NCBI RefSeq assembly: GCF_001956855.1
Contig: NZ_MTHD01000003.1
Location: 124,001 to 188,000, forward strand
DNA: 64,000 nt
Reading direction: 5' to 3'
DNA from: Azonexus hydrophilus
GTDB taxonomy: Bacteria; Pseudomonadota; Gammaproteobacteria; Burkholderiales; Rhodocyclaceae
Under the pieces are notes generated by a model. That model did no database searches. It was not told the origin of the DNA and was given only the letters and a program-made list of their open reading frames with translations. The translations under genes were made by a program, and so were the position numbers. Below, piece by piece: positions 57,233-64,000 of this stretch (within the stretch, counting starts at the first letter, position 1; the number at the start of each line of letters is the position of its first letter).

Positions 57233-58653
57233 CAGTTTTCCGTTCCGGTGTTGTTCCAGCCGCCGCCGAGGGCCTTGTAAAGTTTGATCAGCGAACTCAA
57301 CTGGGTGGCCTCGGCCAGGGCCTGGTTGTCTTCGGCCGACAGCCGGGTGCGTTCGGTGTCGAGCACGTCGCGGAAATCGCTGAGCCCGGATTCGTAGAGT
57401 TGCCGGGACAGCAGCGCCGCATTACGGGCAGCAGTCGCCGCCAGGCGCCGGGCGGCCAGCCGGTCGCGGGCGGCGGCATGGGCGAAGAGCGCGTTCTCGA
57501 CTTCCTCGATCGCCGTCAGCACGCTGCCTTCATAGGCCGCCAGTGCTTCTTCCTGGACTGCCTGCTGGGCATCGACGGCGGCGCGCAGCCGGCCGCCGTC
57601 GAACAGCGTTGCCGCCAGCGTGCCGCCGAGCACACGCAGCAGGGTATCGCTGCCGCCGAGGGCGGCGAGGCTGTAGGCCTGCCAGCCGAAACTGGCGTTC
57701 AGCGTCAGGCTGGGAAAACGCGCCGCCAGTTTCTGGCCGGTGCGGGCGGTTTCCGCAGCGAGCTTGCGTTCGGCGGCGATCAGGTCGGGGCGCCGGGTCA
57801 GCACCTGCGCCGGGATGCCGGTTGCCAGATCGGCCGGTACGTCGGGCAGTGGCGCTGCTTCGGCCAGCGCCGCGGCGACTGTTCCGGGCATATCGCCGCT
57901 GAGTACTGCCAGCCGGTTGCGGGCCGCGGCCAGCCCGATTTCCAGGTCGGGCAGGCTGGCGCGCGTCTGTTCGCGGCTGCTGATTGCCTGCTCGACATCG
58001 CTGCTGCCGCCGAGCCCGGCCTGCAGTCGCCATTCGGCAATCTGTGCGGTTTCGCTCTGGGTTTCCAGATTGTCGTGGGCGATCGCCAGACGTTGCTGGT
58101 AGCTGCGCAGCTCGACGTAGTTCTGCGCGACCTCGGCGAGCAGCGAAACGCGGGTGTTTTCCAGTTGGGCAGCGACCGTCGCCGCATCGGCGTCGGCCGC
58201 TTCCAGGCCACGGCGGGTGCCGCCGAACAGGTCGATTTCCCAGGTTGCGTCGAAGCCGGCGTCGTACAGCGTCTGCGTGCTGTCGGCGGTGCGCTGGCGG
58301 TTGGCGCCGGTGCCTGCCGTCAGGCTCGGGAAGAAGGCGCCGACGGCCTGTCTGCGCGCCGCCCGCGCCTGGCGCAGACGGGCTTCGGCCTGTTTCAGAT
58401 CGTGGTTGGCAGCGAGCGTCCGGGCGATCAGGCGGTCGAGTTCGGCATCGTCGAGCTGTTGCCACCAGGTGCGCAGCGTCGTCTGCTCGTCGTTCGCCGC
58501 CGGTGGCGCCGACTGCCAGGCGGTCGGCAGTGAAAATGGCGGCACCCGGTAGGCCGGGCCGATCGATGGTAGCGAGGTACAACTGGCGAGCACGGCACAG
58601 GCCAGCGCGGCGAGACCGCGGCTGAACCCGGGGGCGGTGGAATGGTTGGTCAT
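57232..58653 (-). CDS. NodT-type outer-membrane efflux lipoprotein
   Basis: A 473-residue TolC-class protein with a lipoprotein signal ending in VLASC (Cys near 24; CAVLASCTSLPSIGP). Two OEP repeats follow: ARTLAANHDLKQAEARLRQARA near 90 and the second near 300 (VLTRRPDLIAAERKLAAETA). LFDGGRLRAAVDAQQA and YESGLSDFRDVLDTERT are family blocks. It is first in the exporter operon (outer-membrane factor, adaptor, ATPase, permease), giving a complete tripartite pump on one transcript. Confidence 0.94.
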   Translation of the reverse strand: MTNHSTAPGFSRGLAALACAVLASCTSLPSIGPAYRVPPFSLPTAWQSAPPAANDEQTTLRTWWQQLDDAELDRLIARTLAANHDLKQAEARLRQARAARRQAVGAFFPSLTAGTGANRQRTADSTQTLYDAGFDATWEIDLFGGTRRGLEAADADAATVAAQLENTRVSLLAEVAQNYVELRSYQQRLAIAHDNLETQSETAQIAEWRLQAGLGGSSDVEQAISSREQTRASLPDLEIGLAAARNRLAVLSGDMPGTVAAALAEAAPLPDVPADLATGIPAQVLTRRPDLIAAERKLAAETARTGQKLAARFPSLTLNASFGWQAYSLAALGGSDTLLRVLGGTLAATLFDGGRLRAAVDAQQAVQEEALAAYEGSVLTAIEEVENALFAHAAARDRLAARRLAATAARNAALLSRQLYESGLSDFRDVLDTERTRLSAEDNQALAEATQLSSLIKLYKALGGGWNNTGTEN

Positions 58654-58835
58654 GGGTGGGTGGTGATCCTGGCGTACGGCATGCCGGATGATCGCCCGCT
58701 GCTTCGTTAAGTGCGGTTAAGAAGCTGTATTTGTTTGCATCGCTGCGGCCAACGCCGACGTGGCGGTGATTGTGGAACTTCTGCTGGCGCCGACGATCAT
58801 CTGTCTAGCGAGGGGGCACGGACAAGGAGGCGACA

Positions 58836-59984
58836 ATGAGCACTGGTAACGGGGAAACCGGGCAACTGCTGCTGTTGGTGGCGACACGCAAGGGGGCCTG
58901 GATCTATCACGGCGATGGCGAGCGCCAGTCCTGGCGGGTCGATGGCCCGCATTTTCTTGGTCACATCATCCATCACCTGGTACTCGACCCGCGCGACGGG
59001 CGCACGCTGCTCGCAGCGGCATCGACCGGGCACCTCGGGCCGACCATTTTTCGCTCGACCGATTTCGGCCGGACCTGGCAGGAGGCCGCGCGGCCGCCGG
59101 CTTTCGGGCCGGCGATCAACGGGCTGCCAGCACGCGCCGTCGATCACACCTTCTGGCTGACGCCGGGTCATGTCGAGCAGCCGGGCGTCTGGTACGCCGG
59201 CACTTCGCCACAGGGCCTGTTCCGTTCCGAGGATGGCGGCACCAACTGGGCACCGTTCTCGTGCATCAACGACGATGCGCAGTACCGCCAGTGGTTCGGC
59301 ACGGTGCAGGACGGCACGCCGGACGGGCCGAAGCTGCATTCGATCATCGTCGATCCACGCGATGCGCAGCACCTGTATTTCGCCATGTCGGGCGGTGGCG
59401 TCCATGAGTCGCTGGATGGTGGTCGGACTTTTGCGCCGCTGGTCGACGGCATGGAAGTGGTCGAAGGCTTCGCCGTGGGTGATGTGACTTTCCACGATCC
59501 GCACTGCCTGCGCCTGTGCCCGTCGAACCCGGACCGGCTGTACCAGCAGAATCACTGCGGCATCTACCGGCTGGACCGGCCGGGGCGGCGCTGGCAGCGG
59601 ATCGGCCGCAACATGCCGGCGGCAGTTGGCGACGTCGGCTTCCCGCTGGTCCTGCATCCGCGCGACGACAAGCGGCTGTGGGTGTTGCCGATGGACGGTT
59701 CCGACGTCTGGCCGCGTACCAGTCCGGGCGGTCAGCCGGCCGTCTATGGTTCGGGCGATGGTGGCGCCAGCTGGCAACGCTACGACAGCGGCCTGCCGGC
59801 CAGCCAGGCATGGTGGACGGTGAAGCGCCAGGCGATGAGCGGCGACCGAGAGGAGAGCGTCGGCCTCTATTTCGGCACGACCAGCGGTGAGTTGTGGCAC
59901 AGCCGCGACGAAGGCCGGCAATGGGCGTGCCTGGCACGCCATTTGCCGGAAGTCTACGCGGTCGAAACGGCTTATCCGACGTAG
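58836..59984 (+). CDS. BNR/sialidase-like beta-propeller protein
   Basis: A 382-residue protein with an AAGGAGGCGACA ribosome site. Repeated BNR/YCF48-type blades are visible: IFRSTDFGRTWQEA, LFRSEDGGTNWAPF, VHESLDGGRTFAPL, VYGSGDGGASWQRY and LWHSRDEGRQWACL, each of the S-x-D-x-G-x-x-W form. No signal peptide, so probably cytoplasmic. True sialidase catalytic residues are not evident. Its stop is 15 bp from a MoaD/ThiS-like gene, and the pair looks like one operon. Function unknown. Confidence 0.88.
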   Translation: MSTGNGETGQLLLLVATRKGAWIYHGDGERQSWRVDGPHFLGHIIHHLVLDPRDGRTLLAAASTGHLGPTIFRSTDFGRTWQEAARPPAFGPAINGLPARAVDHTFWLTPGHVEQPGVWYAGTSPQGLFRSEDGGTNWAPFSCINDDAQYRQWFGTVQDGTPDGPKLHSIIVDPRDAQHLYFAMSGGGVHESLDGGRTFAPLVDGMEVVEGFAVGDVTFHDPHCLRLCPSNPDRLYQQNHCGIYRLDRPGRRWQRIGRNMPAAVGDVGFPLVLHPRDDKRLWVLPMDGSDVWPRTSPGGQPAVYGSGDGGASWQRYDSGLPASQAWWTVKRQAMSGDREESVGLYFGTTSGELWHSRDEGRQWACLARHLPEVYAVETAYPT

Positions 59985-59998
59985 CGCAGGCCCGCACC

Positions 59999-60256
59999 AT
60001 GCGCGTGCTGATTCCGAGTGCCTTACAGTCCTACACCGGTCGGCCCTGGGTTGAGGCTGAGGGCGCCAGTGTCGATCAGGTGTTGCTTGATCTCGACCGG
60101 CAGTTTCCCGGCATCCGCTTCCGCATGCTCGACGAGCAGCGGCGCATCCGCCGGCACATCCGGCTGTTCTTCGCTGGCGAGATGTTGTTCGACCCGGATC
60201 AGCCGCTGCCGGCCGATGGCGAACTGCATATCGTCCAGGCGCTGAGCGGCGGTTAG
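59999..60256 (+). CDS. MoaD/ThiS-family ubiquitin-like protein ending in Gly-Gly
   Basis: An 85-residue beta-grasp protein. It starts MRVLIPSALQSYTG and includes QVLLDLDRQFPGIRFRMLDEQ and IRLFFAGEMLFDPDQPLPADGELHIVQALSGG. The family needs a C-terminal di-glycine to be adenylated and carry sulfur or form an isopeptide link, and it is intact here as the last two residues. No E1-like (MoeB/ThiF) gene or molybdopterin/thiamine gene is adjacent; the neighbour is the beta-propeller gene. Confidence 0.88.
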   Translation: MRVLIPSALQSYTGRPWVEAEGASVDQVLLDLDRQFPGIRFRMLDEQRRIRRHIRLFFAGEMLFDPDQPLPADGELHIVQALSGG

Positions 60257-60334
60257 CGCATCGGCGTGTGTGCGCGCGCTGGCAGGGCGGCGGCAAGCGG
60301 TTAAAATCGCCGCTTACCTCTTGAGGAGTCGGAC

Positions 60335-61201
60335 ATGAAGATCGGATTTATCGGCCTCGGCATCATGGGGCGCCCGATGGCGCTGAATTTGTTGAAAGGC
60401 GGCCATCAGGTCAGCGTCTGGGCGCGCCGCGCCGAATCGATGCAGCCGCTGCTTGATGCTGGTGCGACCGGTGCCGCGTCGCCGGCCGATGTCGCGCGCG
60501 GCCAGGATCTGGTGATCTCGATGGTTGCCGATGCGCCCGACGTCGCCGAGGTGATGCGCGGCGTTGGCAGCGCCGGCGTGCCGGGACTGGTGGCTGTCGA
60601 CATGAGCACCATCGCGCCGGCGGCGGCACGGGCGATTCACGCCGACCTGGCAGCGGCCGGTGTCGATTTTGTCGATGCGCCGGTGTCCGGTGGCGAGGTC
60701 GGCGCGATTGCCGGCACGCTGTCGATCATGGCCGGCGGCTCCGACGCCGCCTTTGCCCGCGCCCAGCCGGCGTTCGAATGCATGGGCAAGAACATCGTCC
60801 ACGTCGGTGGGCCGGGTGCCGGTCAGGTGACCAAGTCAGCGAACCAGATCGTCACCGGCATGGGCGTGCTGGCGGTCGCCGAGGCGATGGCTTTTGCGTC
60901 GAAAAACGGTGTCGACCGTAGCAAGGTGCGCGAGGCGCTGCTCGGTGGTTTCGCTTACTCGAAGATCCTGGAAAATCACGGTCAACGCATGCTCGACCGC
61001 AATTTCAAGCCGGGCTTCAAGAGCTGGATGCACGAAAAGGATCTGAACATCGTCATGCAGACGGCGCATGAACTCGGGCTGTGCTTGCCCGGTTCGGCAG
61101 CGACGGCGCAGATGTTCAATGCGATGGTCGGGTCGGGCATGGGCGAAGAGGATTCGATTGCCGTGCTGAAGCTGCTGGAAAGCTTGTCGGGGCAAGAATG
61201 A
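60335..61201 (+). CDS. NAD(P)-dependent beta-hydroxyacid dehydrogenase (GarR/GlxR-like), copy 1
   Basis: A 288-residue reductase of the 3-hydroxyisobutyrate/tartronate-semialdehyde family. Rossmann motif GFIGLGIMGRPMA (4-16), substrate site VDAPVSGGEVGA near 120, catalytic Lys in GQVTKSANQIVTG (near 167) and KDLNIVMQTAHELG near 240. The DxxVSGG and K-x3-N blocks are canonical. GAGGAG ribosome site. Tandem with a close paralogue that begins inside its stop codon. Confidence 0.92.
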   Translation: MKIGFIGLGIMGRPMALNLLKGGHQVSVWARRAESMQPLLDAGATGAASPADVARGQDLVISMVADAPDVAEVMRGVGSAGVPGLVAVDMSTIAPAAARAIHADLAAAGVDFVDAPVSGGEVGAIAGTLSIMAGGSDAAFARAQPAFECMGKNIVHVGGPGAGQVTKSANQIVTGMGVLAVAEAMAFASKNGVDRSKVREALLGGFAYSKILENHGQRMLDRNFKPGFKSWMHEKDLNIVMQTAHELGLCLPGSAATAQMFNAMVGSGMGEEDSIAVLKLLESLSGQE

Positions 61202-62052
61202 AAATTGGTTTCATCGGCCTGGGCGCGATGGGGCGCCCAATGGCCCTGCATCTGCAGGCAGCCGGTCACGAATTGCACGTCTGGGCGCGTCGACCGCAAA
61301 GTTGTGCCGGCTTGCCGGCGACGGTGCACGCAACGCCGGCCGAACTCGGCGCCGTCTGCTCGGTGGTGTTTACGATCATTACCTCAAGCGCCGACGTCGA
61401 AGGCGTCGCCCTCGGCGAGCAGGGTTTGATCCACGGCATGGCGGCAGATTCGGTGCTGGTCGATTGCTCGACCATTGCGCCCGATGTCGCCCGCCGGATC
61501 GCCGGCAAACTCGCGGAAAAGGGTATCCACATGCTCGACGCACCGGTGTCCGGTGGCGAGCAGGGCGCGATCAGCGCCACACTGGCGATCATGGCCGGCG
61601 GTGACGCAGCGGTACTGGAGCGAGTGCGGCCCTTGCTGGAAAAGCTCGGCCAGCGCATCGTTCATGTCGGCCCGAACGGCGCCGGGCAGGTGGCCAAGGC
61701 CTGCAACCAGATGATCATGGTTGCGGCGATCCAGGCGGTGGCCGAGGCGCTGCGTCTGGCTGACGCTGCCGGCGTCGATCCGGCCAAGGTGAAACAGGCG
61801 CTGGCTGGCGGTTCGGCGGCGTCGCGCGTGCTGGAAATCATGGGCCAACGGATGGTCGACCGCAACTTTTCGGCCGGCATCGAAGCCCGGTTGCATCACA
61901 AGGATTTCGGCCTGGTGCTCGAAGCGGCGCGCAAAAGTGGCGTGCCGGTGGCGTTGACCGCAAGCGTTGCGCAGCAACTGAATGCACTGATGGCGCTGGG
62001 CATGGGGCGCGATGACACTTCGTCGCTGCTGCGTGTTCTGGAGGCCCGGTGA
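61198..62052 (+). CDS. NAD(P)-dependent beta-hydroxyacid dehydrogenase, copy 2
   Basis: A 284-residue paralogue of the gene before it, with GFIGLGAMGRPMALHLQAAG (4-23), MLDAPVSGGEQGAISATLAI near 118, catalytic Lys in GQVAKACNQMI (near 167) and KDFGLVLEAARKSG near 238. Start overlaps the first copy by four bases (ATGA) and its stop overlaps the PilZ gene GTG start. The two copies differ most in the first 100 residues, so they may have different substrates. Confidence 0.92.
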   Translation: MKIGFIGLGAMGRPMALHLQAAGHELHVWARRPQSCAGLPATVHATPAELGAVCSVVFTIITSSADVEGVALGEQGLIHGMAADSVLVDCSTIAPDVARRIAGKLAEKGIHMLDAPVSGGEQGAISATLAIMAGGDAAVLERVRPLLEKLGQRIVHVGPNGAGQVAKACNQMIMVAAIQAVAEALRLADAAGVDPAKVKQALAGGSAASRVLEIMGQRMVDRNFSAGIEARLHHKDFGLVLEAARKSGVPVALTASVAQQLNALMALGMGRDDTSSLLRVLEAR

Positions 62053-62786
62053 GCCAGATCGCCCAGCTTTCGGAAGCGGAGATCGAGGAGCGTTTCCATA
62101 TCGCCGGAACCCGTGCCATCGCCTTCACGCTGGCCGGCCTGGCGCGCGAGGGCGACCAGTTTTCCGTGCATTTCGCTGACACGCTGTTCCTGACCACGCT
62201 GCTTGCCGCGAATCCGGAATCCGGGACGCTGATTTTTGACTGCAGCGGTGCCGAAGCGCTGAACCGGCGCCTGCTGATGATCGGTCAGTGCAGTTTCGCC
62301 GGCCGGCCGGAAGGGGTGCATGTGCAGTTTTCCTGCACCCGGGTACGCGAAACGAAGTTTGCCGGCCGGCCGGCTTTCGTCGCCGATCTGCCGAAGTACA
62401 TCGTCCGCCTGCAGCGGCGCGAGAGTTTCCGGATCGAAACGCCGCGCGGGCGTCCGCTGGAATTTGCCGGCCGTCAGGCCGACGGCAGCCTGTTGCAGAT
62501 GCCGGTGCATGACATCTCGGTCGATGGCATCGGCCTGACCGCGACACAGCTGCCGGACGGGCTGGCCCGGGGCGAGCGCCTGCATCTCTGTCATTTTCAT
62601 CTGGCCGACGAGGCGCACGAACTTTCCTGCAGCGCCGACGCATGTCACGTCACCGAACTGACCGGGCGCAGCGGCCAGCGTCTGTGGCGTATCGGCCTGC
62701 GCTTCGACGACCTGCCGCCGGCCGGGCAGAACTATGTCCAGCGCTACATCATCCGCGTCGAACGCGAGCGTAATGGCCTGATCTGA
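62049..62786 (+). CDS. YcgR-type flagellar brake, PilZ domain protein
   Basis: A 245-residue c-di-GMP receptor (GTG start at 62049, overlapping the dehydrogenase stop). N-terminal YcgR domain (1-115), then PilZ with the c-di-GMP motif RRESFR (122-127, R-x3-R) and DISVDGIG (near 155, D-x-S-x2-G). YcgR slows flagellar rotation when bound to c-di-GMP. Its context beside metabolic genes is unusual; it convergently ends 2 bp from zur. Confidence 0.92.
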   Translation: MSQIAQLSEAEIEERFHIAGTRAIAFTLAGLAREGDQFSVHFADTLFLTTLLAANPESGTLIFDCSGAEALNRRLLMIGQCSFAGRPEGVHVQFSCTRVRETKFAGRPAFVADLPKYIVRLQRRESFRIETPRGRPLEFAGRQADGSLLQMPVHDISVDGIGLTATQLPDGLARGERLHLCHFHLADEAHELSCSADACHVTELTGRSGQRLWRIGLRFDDLPPAGQNYVQRYIIRVERERNGLI

Positions 62787-62787
62787 A

Positions 62788-63240
62788 TCAGGCCGCCGCG
62801 CACTGCGGGCAAATGGCGCTGATCTCGACTTCCGGGCTGTCCAGGCGGTGGCCGGTGGCGGCGAGGCTGGCGTAGAGGCTGCTGACCACGGCGGCATCTT
62901 CCAGTTCGGTGACGCCGTTGCATTTCGGGCAGACGAGGAAGAGGCTGGGCGCCGAATGCTTGCCGTGGCGACAGGCGACGAACAGGTTCATGCGGCCGAT
63001 CCGGTGCGCCAGACCTTGCTCGATCAGGAAGTCGAGGGCGCGATAGACCGTTGGTGGTGAAGCGTTGCCGCGCGTATGGCGGATCTGCTCGAGCAGGTCG
63101 TAGGCCTTGATGCCCTTCGGTGCGCGATGGAGCAGTGCGAGCACTTCGCGCCGGATCGCCGTCAGGCTGGCACCGCGTTGCCGGCAACTGGCTTCGGCGC
63201 GGTCCAGCACCGCAGTTTCATCGCAAGAGTCGGGAATCAT
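62788..63240 (-). CDS. zur: zinc uptake regulator Zur (Fur family)
   Basis: A 150-residue Fur-family repressor from the ATG at 63240. Winged-helix part includes ALLHRAPKGIKAYDLLEQI and SPPTVYRALDFLIEQGLAHRI; metal sites are CRHGKHSA (regulatory-type H/C cluster), CPKCNGV and a C-terminal CPQC (structural zinc). Placement beside a zinc-free DksA and a COG0523 GTPase, with a palindromic box between, makes Zur more likely than Fur. Best supported as zinc-responsive by that context. Confidence 0.9.
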   Translation of the reverse strand: MIPDSCDETAVLDRAEASCRQRGASLTAIRREVLALLHRAPKGIKAYDLLEQIRHTRGNASPPTVYRALDFLIEQGLAHRIGRMNLFVACRHGKHSAPSLFLVCPKCNGVTELEDAAVVSSLYASLAATGHRLDSPEVEISAICPQCAAA

Positions 63241-63267
63241 CAATGTCGACTTGGTGGAGGAAATGCG

Positions 63268-63279
63268 ATGTTATAACAT
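63268..63279. promoter_or_regulatory. candidate Zur box ATGTTATAACAT
   Basis: A perfect 12-bp palindrome with the GTTATAAC core known from Zur boxes, in the shared promoter region of zur (minus) and the DksA-like gene (plus). Implies autorepression and zinc-dependent control of both sides. Confidence 0.75.
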
Positions 63280-63392
63280 GGCCGCCTTGTGATCGATACC
63301 GCCACGCTTTGGCGCGCACCGCCATGCCGGTGATTGCCCCGTGCCGGCTTCCTTCATGCCGCATTTGACCCATGACGAACAAGGAACGATCG

Positions 63393-63824
63393 ATGACCCG
63401 ATCCACCAAATCCGCCGCCTTGCTCAGCGAAGCTGAAATCCTGGCAGCGTCGCCCGATGAATACATGTCGCCGGCCCAGCTGGCGTTTTTCCGTCAGCGT
63501 CTGCTCGACGAGGAAAAGGCCCTGCGCGGCGCTGCTGAGGAAACCACGCACCATCTGCAGGACAACGCTGCCGAACCCGATCCCAACGACCGCGCCAGCG
63601 CCGAGGAAGAGCACACGCTGGAACTGCGCGTGCGCGACCGCGAGCGCAAGCTGCTGAAGAAGATCGGTCAGTCGCTGCAGCGCATCGAGGATGGCAGCTA
63701 TGGCTGGTGCGAGGACACCGGCGAACCGATCGGCATTCCGCGCCTGCTGGCCAGGCCGACCGCCAGTCTGTGCCTGGAAGCCCAGGAGCGTCACGAGCAG
63801 AAGCGTCGCCAGTTCGGCGGCTGA
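63393..63824 (+). CDS. dksA2: zinc-independent DksA-family protein (DksA2-like)
   Basis: A 143-residue RNA-polymerase secondary-channel factor from the ATG at 63393 (AAGGAA ribosome site; an in-frame ATG at 63372 has none). The coiled-coil tip DPNDRAS (63-69) is the functional D-x-x-D-x-A site. Of the four zinc-finger cysteines only Cys106 and Cys127 remain; the partners are Thr109 and Ala130 (CEDTG, CLEA). This pattern matches zinc-free DksA2 of Pseudomonas, which replaces DksA in zinc starvation. It is followed 4 bp later by a COG0523 GTPase. Confidence 0.92.
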   Translation: MTRSTKSAALLSEAEILAASPDEYMSPAQLAFFRQRLLDEEKALRGAAEETTHHLQDNAAEPDPNDRASAEEEHTLELRVRDRERKLLKKIGQSLQRIEDGSYGWCEDTGEPIGIPRLLARPTASLCLEAQERHEQKRRQFGG

Positions 63825-63828
63825 GTTG

Positions 63829-64000
63829 ATGAGCGCAGTTCCCGACTTGCCCGACGACGACCGGCGGATTCCGGTCATCATCCTCACCGGCTTTCTCGGC
63901 GCGGGCAAGACGACGCTGCTCAATCATCTGCTGCGGCAAACGGAGATGGCCGAAACGGCCGTGCTCATCAACGAATTCGGCTCGGTTGCGGTCGACCATC
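63829..64000 (+). CDS. COG0523/CobW-like zinc-chaperone GTPase (partial)
   Basis: The first 57 residues of a G3E-family GTPase, cut by the window end. Walker A is [15 protein letters not shown] (21-35), followed by [14 protein letters not shown], the switch segment of the COG0523 family. The CxCC metal motif lies beyond the window. Zur control and the DksA2 neighbour point to a zinc-starvation metallochaperone (YeiR/ZigA-like) rather than cobalamin or urease assembly. Confidence 0.9.
   Translation, partial: MSAVPDLPDDDRRIPVIILTGFLGAGKTTLLNHLLRQTEMAETAVLINEFGSVAVDH

Overview
The window looks like a stretch of core chromosome from a GC-rich betaproteobacterium, most probably of the Rhodocyclaceae (Dechloromonas/Azonexus-like). 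This placement is inferred from gene content and order (leuS-lptE-holA; PP0621-pilS-pilR-ampD; lutABC with a hydroxyacid dehydrogenase; ccoG; Pit/DUF47), not from a database search. Genes are densely packed, many share ATGA- or GTGA-type overlaps, and I see no rRNA, tRNA, CRISPR array, insertion sequence or prophage.

Layout. 1-4038 (minus): TonB-dependent receptor, YfiR-like periplasmic protein and a CHASE8-type hybrid-class histidine kinase cut by the window edge. 4076-8254 (minus): holA, lptE and leuS. 8445-13545: a small unknown protein (minus), then uvrD, a membrane-anchored TAXI-type binding protein, an orphan ParA-like ATPase and a PP0621-family zinc-finger membrane protein. 13547-17027: pilS, pilR and ampD. 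17004-22607: an aminotransferase, GTP-type PEP carboxykinase and malic enzyme (C4/C3 carbon metabolism). 22710-23714: pbpG.

23752-29291: an IclR regulator divergent from a lactate-utilisation operon (lutA, lutB, a half-length aldehyde dehydrogenase, a D-2-hydroxyacid dehydrogenase, lutC, and an S4 RNA-binding protein). 29298-33013: Pit phosphate transporter with its DUF47 partner, a SLAC1/TehA channel and an alpha/beta hydrolase. 33070-36130: ccoG and a PAS-sigma54 activator. 36360-42353: a TolC protein fused to an NTF2-like domain, then a phosphorelay locus (OmpR-type regulator, lone Hpt, hybrid kinase with its own Hpt, lone receiver). 42441-48583: cytochrome c, MFS transporter, RND efflux pair and a DUF2892 membrane protein.

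48593-54041: metal-associated-domain-like protein, hflX, an orphan FliD-C-like protein, a YqhA-family membrane protein, a CNNM/CorC-type protein and a small membrane protein. 54046-58653 (minus): a complete MacAB/NodT-type tripartite exporter. 58836-62786: a beta-propeller protein paired with a ubiquitin-like MoaD/ThiS protein ending in Gly-Gly, two tandem beta-hydroxyacid dehydrogenases and a YcgR-type PilZ protein. 62788-64000: a zinc-starvation locus (zur, a zinc-independent DksA and a COG0523 GTPase cut by the window end) with a palindromic candidate Zur box in the divergent promoter.

The most interesting items are the TonB receptor/YfiR/CHASE8-kinase unit, the beta-propeller plus Gly-Gly ubiquitin-like pair, the TAXI protein flanked by two membrane helices and coupled to a ParA ATPase, the TolC-NTF2 fusion, the half-length aldehyde dehydrogenase kept inside a translationally coupled operon, the orphan FliD-C-like gene, and a recurring palindrome with the core CTGCGGTCGACCGCAG at gene ends.
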